A stretch of 64,000 bases of DNA from assembly GCF_001274635.1 (NCBI RefSeq), contig NZ_LBGV01000001.1, positions 3,162,001 to 3,226,000 of the forward strand, read 5' to 3'. The position numbers and the translations under genes were made by a program. The notes under the pieces are model-generated. The model did not search any database and was not told the origin of the DNA. It saw only the letters and a program-made list of their open reading frames with translations. Positions 27,200 through 33,808 of the stretch are shown here, piece after piece. The DNA comes from Persicobacter sp. CCB-QB2 (GTDB taxonomy: Bacteria > Bacteroidota > Bacteroidia > Cytophagales > Cyclobacteriaceae). The first letter of the stretch is position 1. Every line of letters starts with the position of its first letter.

Positions 27200-28087
27200 C
27201 TAAGCATAAGGGTTGAGAGGCAGATCTTGTATTTGAAAATGGGATTTATTTAAAACATCTTTAAATTCATCAGAAAAAGTACCTTTTCCAATAACTGCTA
27301 TCAAATGCATTTTCGGAATAAAATCGGTAGCGCAAAGCCTGTCTTTTAGTTTTATTCTTTTTTGGATCTGCCTTAGTTTCCTTTGATTCATCGGCCTTTC
27401 ATTCATTTCAGGGGAATCATCATGCACATCATTGATCCCTCCAAAAGCAATATGCCTTAGCCCCATGCCCATGGCAAACTTCTCCACTTCTCTTTTCGAA
27501 AACTTATAGACATAATTGCCCACCGTTTCGAAAGAATAGCGATTCTTCCACAGTCCTCCAAAAAGCTTCGGCAGACGATCTCCCAAATTTTTTAATAACA
27601 GAAAGGCTGGATTGGAAAGCGCTATATCCACCGGTTCCATAAAAATCACGGCCCTTTTGGCCACTCTGGTCATTTCCGATAAGGCGAGATAAGGTCTTGG
27701 AAAATGATGTAATGCCTCCTTACACAGTACAAAGTCATAGGCGTTATCCTCTAAATCGATCGCTTCGGCATTCAAAGCAGCATATTGCTTTATCCGCCCG
27801 GACGCTTTCGCAAGACTTAAAATACTATCCTCAATATCAGAGGCCAAGACTTCTTTCACCCCACTTTTCAATAAGTAATGAGCATCCGCTCCATAACCAT
27901 CACCTACCGTCAACCAACTGGCGGATTTATCACTTTGGATAATGGGACTCAGCGCACCATACAAACGCTCCGCTCGCCAGTCATTAACAGAGCGTTCCTC
28001 CCAAAATTGAGCTGATTTGACTCTTTCTTGTAGATGAAGGGCGTGCTTTTGATAACTTTCCTGAGCATTCATTTCGTTAATGTTCAC
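27200..28087 (-). CDS. Class I SAM-dependent methyltransferase
   Basis: This 295-residue protein has a Methyltransf_11-like core: WLTVGDGYGADAHYLLKSG (motif I), EVLASDIEDSILSLAKASG, YDFVLCKEALHHFPRPYLALSEMTRVAKRAVIFMEPVD. A C-terminal extension of about 120 residues is not recognised. The substrate is unknown; the position beside glycosyltransferases suggests a glycan or lipid target, but this is inference. The protein starts at 28087 with MNINEMNAQESYQKH; an internal Met at residue 6 is also possible. Convergent with the glycosyltransferase gene, with a family A repeat between them. Confidence 0.85.
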   Translation of the reverse strand: MNINEMNAQESYQKHALHLQERVKSAQFWEERSVNDWRAERLYGALSPIIQSDKSASWLTVGDGYGADAHYLLKSGVKEVLASDIEDSILSLAKASGRIKQYAALNAEAIDLEDNAYDFVLCKEALHHFPRPYLALSEMTRVAKRAVIFMEPVDIALSNPAFLLLKNLGDRLPKLFGGLWKNRYSFETVGNYVYKFSKREVEKFAMGMGLRHIAFGGINDVHDDSPEMNERPMNQRKLRQIQKRIKLKDRLCATDFIPKMHLIAVIGKGTFSDEFKDVLNKSHFQIQDLPLNPYA

Positions 28088-28182
28088 TTTTTAAATTCCC
28101 AATACCCTAAGTTATTGATTCAATGCATTTAAAAAACATATAACAGCAATTTTCAACTACCCTTTTCTCATTTAACCCCTAG

Positions 28183-28344
28183 GAGCGTGTTTAAAAGCCA
28201 AAATTCGCAGTGAGAATTTGAAATATTACAGAAGTGATACCCGATTATTTTGAGAGAATAGCAGCGCTATTGTTGAAAAATCATCCAAAATCGCTTCCAA
28301 TAATTCGAATTTGCAGCCGGATAGTGTGCTTTTAAACAAACTCT
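28183..28344. repeat. Family B MITE-like repeat, copy B1
   Basis: 162 bp with imperfect terminal inverted repeats (left GAGCGTGTTTAAAAGC, right GCTTTTAAACAAACTC). The interior, including GATACCCGATTATTTTGAGA, TCCAAAATCGCTTCCAATAA and TTCGAATTTGCAGCCGG, is shared with a second copy at 30158. No transposase is present, so it is probably a non-autonomous element. It lies between the methyltransferase start and the porin stop. Confidence 0.8.
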
Positions 28345-28377
28345 AAATAAAAATTAAAAAAAACTCAAATAGGACCA

Positions 28378-29798
28378 TTACCAAGGCGCATTCAACCACC
28401 ATTCCGTCTTAAACCCCAAATAAAAACCCACGGCGGTCTCTCCCACAGCCTGCAAATAGGGGGAATATAAATTCTCCCGCGCAAATTGATTATAAAAAGC
28501 CAGGGAGGTTACCAGCCTGAAATGCGGCCTGGACCAATAACTTCTACCTGCAAAAGGGACCAATGTCGGTGTTATTCCTATTTTAAAAACCGTGGCCGGA
28601 TCCTGCAAGCCATCCTTCCTTAGCGCAAAGTTGGACTCCGTCAATAAATGAAAATAGTCCGTCACATAGTAGGTATAGCGACCGCCAATAGCGAACTCCC
28701 GCTTTTGATTAAAGGTCACCCTCCCCCTATAGGTAGGCGATTCCCCCAAAGTATCTGCAGCTCCCCGACTATAAGTGTACAAAGCATAAGCTTCCAATGA
28801 CCAATCCTCAGCATCATCGAGTAGCAATCGGTTGATAAAAGATAAGGAATAGGCTTTTCTAAAATCGCCTGTCGTCAGATTAGGGGCGCCATAGGTAAGG
28901 TAAGTTCGGGAAAACCCTCCATCACCTCCATTGGCGATTCTGGCACCATAACGGATCGCGGTATTATTAAAAGAATTCTTCATTCCCGGAATTTTCCAAA
29001 AATGCTTCAAGCCGATTACCCCGCCCCAGTCGGAGGGGTAATTCTCCACTGAATCTTCTTCGCTACTCCCCGCCTCAGCCAATTGATGATACTCCAGCAT
29101 CCCTTTCAGGCGATGATGATCATTAAGCTGTAGCTCATGCTCTGCTATCAATACCAAACGCTGCCTTAACTCCAAAACCGGAAAACCATTCACCACATTA
29201 GTAAAAAAATAAGGGGGAACGGTAGAAGTAGTATCGGTATTAGCAATAAACATGGCAGACAGCGATGAATTTTTATATCTCCCACCAACGCCCTGACCTG
29301 TATGATCATCAAAATAAAAGTGATCGGCCATATGAATATCTTCCCCCGATAAAATATCGCCCCCAGCCATAAATCCCAGGGGCTGTTGGCAATATTTCGC
29401 GCTTCCACATGAAACTCCGGTAAGGAAAAGCCTAAACCGGTAGGGGAGTTTGTGGTCCCGAAACCTATCAACTGAGAGGATAATGAAAAAGCAGAAAGCC
29501 TTATGCGGGTGTGAATAATGGTACTGTCTCCCTTACTTTTCAAAGGCTGAAAAGTATAACCGGTATATAATTCCAAATAATCTCCTTCTTCATTTCGGCC
29601 GCCAATACTTCCCATCCCATTCAGATTAAAATTCCGCCCTATAGAACGTTGATGCTGAAAGAGCCAATTCACCCCCACCCGGGCATACATGCCCATATAA
29701 AAACCCTGCCTCGGATCTTCCGGATATTGGTTGGGCTGCGCCCATGCCTTCTTGCAAAAAATAAGGAGGAAAAGAAGAGTCCATTGCTTAAATCCCAT
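28378..29798 (-). pseudogene. LamB-like carbohydrate porin, split by a one-base frameshift
   Basis: Two overlapping minus-strand frames make one outer-membrane barrel of about 473 residues. The N-terminal part has a signal peptide (ending KKAWAQ), then RVGVNWLFQHQ and LPEFHVEARNIANSPWDLWLGA. The second resumes with GEDIHMADHFYFDDHTGQGVGGRYKN and runs to the aromatic C-terminus GFKTEWWLNAPW. The layout (WDLWLGA...FYRGEDIHMADHFYFDDHTG) matches maltoporin LamB, which passes sugars across the outer membrane. One G is missing in the G5 run at 29343-29347 (C5 on the plus strand). Error or phase-variable tract are both possible; error is favoured. Confidence 0.8.
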
Positions 29799-29941
29799 TT
29801 ATCCTTTGTTTTAGTACTTTTATACTATAAGAAATAAAGGAAGCTGGCTTTGTTTGGGGCAAAGTGGATTCTTTCCTAATGAAAGGGATAAGATCGGCTG
29901 CTGAGGCCTTTTTTGGGCACAAATGCACAAACGGTCACCAA

Positions 29942-30130
29942 GCCGGAATATTTATGCTTAAATCATCGTTTCGCTATAAGGTGGGAAATGAAGAAATTTT
30001 CTCTGTTTCGAGTTTAATACGAACGAAGAAGCGGAATAAGGAGAAAGCATACTCGGCTCAATTGGGAATATCTAGTGATCAGGAAACATCCACAATGGAC
30101 TGATAATAATTTCCTGGTGTGAATCCCCTG
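29942..30130 (+). repeat. Family A dispersed repeat, copy A6 (diverged)
   Basis: About 189 bp. Left end GCCGGAATATTTATGCTTAA, then ATCGTTTCGCTATAAGG, CTGTTTCGAGTTTAATACG, AACGAAGAAGCGGAATAAGG and CTCAATTGGGAA. The right end (GGTGTGAATCCCC) is only a rough match. This is the most diverged of the long copies. Confidence 0.75.
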
Positions 30131-30157
30131 AATCGTAAGAGGTATTAATCAGCCAAA

Positions 30158-30317
30158 GAGCTTATTTGAAAGCCAAAATTCGCAGCGAAAATTTGATTAT
30201 TACAGAAGCGATACCCGATTATTTTGAGAGAAAAGCAGCACTATTGTTGGAAATTATCCAAAATCGCGTCCAATAATTCGAATTTGCAGCCGGAGGCTGC
30301 ACTTTTAAACACCCTCT
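30158..30317. repeat. Family B MITE-like repeat, copy B2
   Basis: 160 bp, same orientation as B1. Left end GAGCTTATTTGAAAGCC, right end GCACTTTTAAACACCCTC. Long identical stretches with B1 include AGCCAAAATTCGCAG, GATACCCGATTATTTTGAGA and CAATAATTCGAATTTGCAGC. Confidence 0.8.
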
Positions 30318-30488
30318 AAACTCCAATGAAAAGGGAATAGGGTGCGACAAGAGTACAATTCAACCTATTCTTTTTCAAATCAATTCAGTTTTAAGCTGTC
30401 CTATTAAGCATTCTATCTCAATTGAAGTGGGCGCCCTTTGGAAAAAAGGCCAAACCTCACTATTTTAGTAGCTTAGATCTTCAAGTCC

Positions 30489-30737
30489 ATGAAAAATTAT
30501 CCTTCCAATTCCGCAAAAAGTTTTAATCACAAGATTTATGGCGCCTTTGCTGTAATGCTCATGATTACCGCGATGATCGCTTTAGGGCAATCTCTGGCGA
30601 AGGATAATACCTCAAAACTGTCTTTCCTTTTCCCTGTTGAGCATCCTCAGGTAGAAGAAAATAACCATAGAAATTCAAGTCCGAACTTTCATTTCAATGT
30701 GGTGGGAATCTTCACGGATTTGGTCTTGCGGAGATAA
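30489..30737 (+). CDS. Small hypothetical membrane-anchored protein
   Basis: This 82-residue protein is not recognised. A basic N-terminus and one hydrophobic helix (IYGAFAVMLMITAMIALGQSLA, about residues 17-38) precede a polar tail (DNTSKLSFLFPVEHPQVEENNHRN), so it may be exported or anchored in the inner membrane. It ends 15 bases before the aspartic-protease gene and on the same strand, which suggests one transcript and supports its reality. No function is proposed. Confidence 0.5.
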   Translation: MKNYPSNSAKSFNHKIYGAFAVMLMITAMIALGQSLAKDNTSKLSFLFPVEHPQVEENNHRNSSPNFHFNVVGIFTDLVLRR

Positions 30738-30752
30738 AACCCCATATCATCA

Positions 30753-31985
30753 ATGAGAAAATTATTCTCAGTTCTATTTTTTTTTCTACTTACCACTCCA
30801 CTTTTTGCTCAACAGCGCTACGGCTTTCATTTAAAGGGGGAGACTAAACGTTATTCCCTTCCTTTTGAAATAAAAAGCAATCTCATCATTGTCAAAGCCC
30901 AGCTCAACGGCTTTATCCCTCTAAACTTCATTATTGATACCGGCGTCCGTACCACCATAATTACCGATATCACCATCGCTGACATTCTCGGCCTGAAATA
31001 TCAAAAAAAAATCACTCTTTATGGCGCAAACCGACAACCCGTAAATGCTTATATCTCTTCCGGAATTCAGTTTGCTTCCGGCAAATTAATGGGCAATCAC
31101 CTGACCATTTTAGTGCTGGACAAAGACCCGCTCAACTTTTGGTCCATGACCGGCACAGTGGTTCACGGAATTTTGGGTTATGATCTTTTGAGTAGGTTTG
31201 TGACCGAAATCGACTACGACCGCAAGATGATCACTTTCCATCGCATAGAAGATTTCCAACCACCCCGCAAAGCCACAAGCATTCCCATCAGTGTAGACAA
31301 CACCAAAATTCATATCGAAGGAGATGTTCATTTAGAAAACAGAAGCTTCCCCAAAAGTCAATTAATGATCGATACGGGCGCCAGCACGGCACTGACCCTC
31401 GAAAAAGACCAACAACATCAGCTCATTGCTCCCCCACAAAAAAATATTGAAACGCATCTGGGAGTAGGCATCAGCGGTATGCTAAACGGCTGGGTGGGCT
31501 TAGTAGATTCGGTTTCCCTCTCTCATACAGAAATTGCCCTTGATAATGTGGTCAGTAATTTTGTAGATGAACAATTCTTTCTGGACAGCGCCATCGTCCT
31601 TCAGCGAAATGGCACCATTGGTGGGGAAATTTTGTCCCGCTTCCACCTGTGGATAGATTATTACCATAAAGAAATGTACCTCAAAAAAAGCCGCAAATTT
31701 AACAAGCCCTATAAATTTGATAGAAGCGGGCTTACCCTCCACCTTAAAAATGAATTATCCCCCAAAATATATGTAGAATATATCGCTGCTCCTTCACCAG
31801 CGGCTAAAGCGGGCTTGCAAAAGGGGGATCAAATTCTTTCCGTTAACTACTTTAAAGGAGGAGAAGGACAATTGGGGAATATTAACAACCTCTTACAATC
31901 CAGGCGAAAAAGGAAAATAAAGATCAAATACAAAAGAGGGGAGGAGACCTTTAAAACCACTTTTTATCTGGAAGACTTGATTTAA
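30753..31985 (+). CDS. Exported aspartyl protease family protein with PDZ domain
   Basis: This 410-residue protein has a signal peptide (about residues 1-20, ending PLFAQ). Two retropepsin/pepsin-like half domains each carry a catalytic DTG: NFIIDTGVRTTIITD in the first and LMIDTGASTALTL in the second. HGILGYDLLSRFVTEIDYDRKMITF follows the first, as in the Asp_protease_2 family. A C-terminal PDZ domain (YIAAPSPAAKAGLQKGDQILSVNYFKGG) ends the protein. It is probably a periplasmic or outer-membrane-associated peptidase; its substrate is unknown. The stop codon directly abuts family A copy A7. Confidence 0.88.
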   Translation: MRKLFSVLFFFLLTTPLFAQQRYGFHLKGETKRYSLPFEIKSNLIIVKAQLNGFIPLNFIIDTGVRTTIITDITIADILGLKYQKKITLYGANRQPVNAYISSGIQFASGKLMGNHLTILVLDKDPLNFWSMTGTVVHGILGYDLLSRFVTEIDYDRKMITFHRIEDFQPPRKATSIPISVDNTKIHIEGDVHLENRSFPKSQLMIDTGASTALTLEKDQQHQLIAPPQKNIETHLGVGISGMLNGWVGLVDSVSLSHTEIALDNVVSNFVDEQFFLDSAIVLQRNGTIGGEILSRFHLWIDYYHKEMYLKKSRKFNKPYKFDRSGLTLHLKNELSPKIYVEYIAAPSPAAKAGLQKGDQILSVNYFKGGEGQLGNINNLLQSRRKRKIKIKYKRGEETFKTTFYLEDLI

Positions 31986-32107
31986 GCCGGATAATTCATG
32001 CTTAAATCCTCGTTTAGCCGCTTTAATGGAACAAACAATCAATTAGAAATATTCCTTCAATTCTTTCGCCTTGACACTACATGAGGGTTGAAGCGCATAA
32101 TTCGGCT
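31986..32107 (+). repeat. Family A dispersed repeat, copy A7 (internally shortened)
   Basis: About 122 bp. Left end GCCGGATAATTCATGCTTAA plus ATCCTCGTTTAGCCGC; right end GAAGCGCATAATTCGGC. The conserved middle of the family is gone. The ends form a good inverted repeat (GCCGGATAATTCATGC versus GCCGAATTATGCGC on the other strand) that extends outward as TTAA. It begins at the stop codon of the protease gene. Confidence 0.8.
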
Positions 32108-32252
32108 TAAATTAATTCTCGCATCAATGACATGAAAAGGGAGTTTAGTGGTAGGTTTAGGTCCTTTTCCTCCTACAAGCCATTTTAAATGCCCATAAAA
32201 AAGGGAAAAGCTCAAACAATCAATTCTAAATCACAAATCAACGGAAGCTAAA

Positions 32253-32690
32253 ATGAAAACATTATTGCTAATGGGGTGGCTATTTTTCGGAATAAACACC
32301 TGTCTATATGCCAACGATGACAAAACTACCGAAGTAAGGGTCACCGTTACTAATTTAAGAAGTGAAGAAGGGCAGGTGATACTCAGTCTTTTCGATAATG
32401 CAGAAGATTTCCCAAACCAAACAAAAGCCATAAAGACTTTTAAAGCAGATATTCGGGATGGAAAAGCAAATTTTCAATTCCATCTTCCTGCCGGAACTTA
32501 CGCCTTCGCTTTCACCCATGATGAGAACAACAATGGCAAAAGAGATACGAATTTCATCGGTATGCCTAAAGAAGGGGTAGGGGCTTCCAACAATGCCAAG
32601 GGCTCCTTTGGTCCTCCAAAATTTGAAGATGCCAAATTCACCATCGCTGACCAGCCCATTCAATCCACTGTGGAGACCAACTATTTATAG
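32253..32690 (+). CDS. DUF2141 domain-containing exported protein
   Basis: This 145-residue protein has a signal peptide (about residues 1-20, ending CLYA) and one DUF2141 domain: VRVTVTNLRSEEGQVILSLFDNAEDFP, then the diagnostic LPAGTYAFAFTHDENNNGKRDTNFIGMPKEGVGASNNAKGSFGPPKFEDAKF. The acidic DENNNGKRD loop looks like a calcium-binding turn. The family is beta-sandwich-like, periplasmic or surface located, and of unknown function. The gene stands alone between repeat A7 and the tRNA array, with a shared bidirectional terminator behind it. Confidence 0.88.
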   Translation: MKTLLLMGWLFFGINTCLYANDDKTTEVRVTVTNLRSEEGQVILSLFDNAEDFPNQTKAIKTFKADIRDGKANFQFHLPAGTYAFAFTHDENNNGKRDTNFIGMPKEGVGASNNAKGSFGPPKFEDAKFTIADQPIQSTVETNYL

Positions 32691-32710
32691 TCTGACCGAA
32701 ATAGAAGGCA

Positions 32711-32744
32711 AAAAAAAATCCGAATTGTTTCCAATTCGGATTTG
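32711..32744. terminator. Bidirectional terminator ending the tRNA array and the DUF2141 gene
   Basis: AAATCCGAATTG/CAATTCGGATTT is a perfect 12-bp stem with a 3-base loop. The T run is on the minus strand, directly after the last tRNA, so the tRNA transcript is the main client. Confidence 0.88.
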
Positions 32745-32818
32745 TGACCTCGCCAGGATTCAAACCTGGAACCTCTTGAGCCGTAATCAAGTGCTCTATT
32801 CAGTTGAGCTACGAGGCC
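32745..32818 (-). tRNA. tRNA-Arg(ACG), copy 5 in transcription order
   Basis: 74-nt cloverleaf. Acceptor GGCCTCG/CGAGGTC with discriminator A, anticodon stem CTTGA/TCAAG, loop TTACGGC with anticodon ACG (reads CGN Arg codons after A-to-I editing by TadA), and T arm CCAGG-TTTGAAT-CCTGG. The 3' CCA is not encoded. Confidence 0.96.
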
Positions 32819-32862
32819 AATAAACCGTCCTCTTATTTATACAGCACAGACTTGCTGTTTCG

Positions 32863-32936
32863 TGACCTCGCCAGGATTCAAACCTGGAACCTCTTGAGCC
32901 GTAATCAAGTGCTCTATTCAGTTGAGCTACGAGGCC
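32863..32936 (-). tRNA. tRNA-Arg(ACG), copy 4
   Basis: Same 74-nt sequence as its neighbours, in a 118-bp repeat unit. The 44-bp spacer carries an ACAGC/GCTGT mini-hairpin. Confidence 0.96.
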
Positions 32937-32980
32937 AATAAACCGTCTTCTTATTTATACAGCGCAGACTTGCTGTTTCG

Positions 32981-33054
32981 TGACCTCGCCAGGATTCAAA
33001 CCTGGAACCTCTTGAGCCGTAATCAAGTGCTCTATTCAGTTGAGCTACGAGGCC
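32981..33054 (-). tRNA. tRNA-Arg(ACG), copy 3
   Basis: Same 74-nt sequence as its neighbours, 118 bp from the next copy. The spacers differ at only one or two bases. Confidence 0.96.
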
Positions 33055-33098
33055 AATAAACCATCCTCTTATTTATACAGCGCAGACTTGCTGTTTCG

Positions 33099-33172
33099 TG
33101 ACCTCGCCAGGATTCAAACCTGGAACCTCTTGAGCCGTAATCAAGTGCTCTATTCAGTTGAGCTACGAGGCC
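33099..33172 (-). tRNA. tRNA-Arg(ACG), copy 2
   Basis: Same 74-nt sequence as its neighbours, 118 bp from the next copy. Confidence 0.96.
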
Positions 33173-33216
33173 AATAAACCGTCCTCTTATTTATACAGCG
33201 CAGACTTGCTGTTTCG

Positions 33217-33290
33217 TGACCTCGCCAGGATTCAAACCTGGAACCTCTTGAGCCGTAATCAAGTGCTCTATTCAGTTGAGCTACGAGGCC
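33217..33290 (-). tRNA. tRNA-Arg(ACG), copy 1 (promoter-proximal)
   Basis: Same 74-nt sequence as the other four. It is closest to the promoter at 33353-33383. Between them lies a hairpin with a T run. Confidence 0.96.
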
Positions 33291-33310
33291 ATTATTGTAC
33301 AATTTTATAG

Positions 33311-33339
33311 AAAAAAAGAGGGCTTCGAATGGCCCTTTT
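33311..33339 (-). terminator. Terminator-like hairpin in the leader of the tRNA array
   Basis: On the minus strand AGGGC pairs with GCCCT across an 8-base loop and is followed by CTTTTTTT. It stands between the array promoter and the first tRNA, so it could attenuate tRNA transcription. Confidence 0.55.
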
Positions 33340-33352
33340 CAAAATTGCTTTG

Positions 33353-33383
33353 CAAAGGTAAGGCTTGTTTTCGCTTTTGCAAA
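33353..33383 (-). promoter_or_regulatory. Promoter of the tRNA-Arg array
   Basis: On the minus strand TTTG (33380-33383), a 19-base spacer and TACCTTTG (33353-33360) match the Bacteroidota vegetative promoter exactly. It is the best promoter in the window and points at the five tRNAs. Confidence 0.85.
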
Positions 33384-33743
33384 CCCCTTTTTGAAAAAAA
33401 ATGTAATAAATCTCAATTTTAGCACTTTTAACTATTCTCTATTAGAAAAATTCAATTCGCGCTATTGATTACATTTTCACTTTCTGAAGCAAAAGATATT
33501 CCAAAAGCAGAAGCCCCCTTATTTTCCCCCATTATTTTTAAATAATTATTCAAATTCAGGGAATCGTTAAATTCCAACAATTTTACTACTATCCGTATTT
33601 TTTGGAAAGCAGGACAAGGATTCCGACGAAATAAAGGCCTTCACTTAATAAATACGGTCATTTGCTATCAAAAACTCAAAAAAGGCCTGAATCATAAAAC
33701 CGTATAACCGCTTAGGCAATTTCTTTATATTCATTTCACTTTA

Positions 33744-33751
33744 TACATTTG
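33744..33751 (+). promoter_or_regulatory. Probable -7 element of sucA-sucB-lpd
   Basis: TACATTTG lies 57 bases before the sucA ATG. The upstream -33 box is weak (TTTC rather than TTTG). Confidence 0.45.
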
Positions 33752-33808
33752 ATAGAGGGGCAGGCTAGCCCCAATCAATTCCAACCAAAACCCTAGAACC
33801 CCAGGCTG

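Larger units (their letters stand above)
29799..30488. other. Intergenic region holding two unrelated repeats
   Basis: This 690-base region between the porin start (minus) and a small ORF (plus) contains family A copy A6 (29942-30130) and family B copy B2 (30158-30317), only 27 bases apart. A 79-codon open frame at 29864-30103 runs into A6 and is not a gene. No clear promoter is seen for either flanking gene. Confidence 0.5.
33291..33808. other. Divergent region between tRNA array and sucA
   Basis: These 518 AT-rich bases hold the tRNA array promoter on the minus strand, a terminator-like hairpin downstream of it, and a probable sucA -7 element (TACATTTG, 33744-33751). The stretch 33390-33740 shows no gene, repeat or clear structure. 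Confidence 0.5.

Noticed and set aside
29864..30103. Open frame of 79 codons upstream of the porin
   Set aside because: It runs into family A copy A6 and has no recognisable domain or signal peptide.
28378..30488. Composite transposon formed by B1 and B2
   Set aside because: The two copies flank a porin, but no transposase or target duplication is seen. Chance placement of two MITE copies is simpler.
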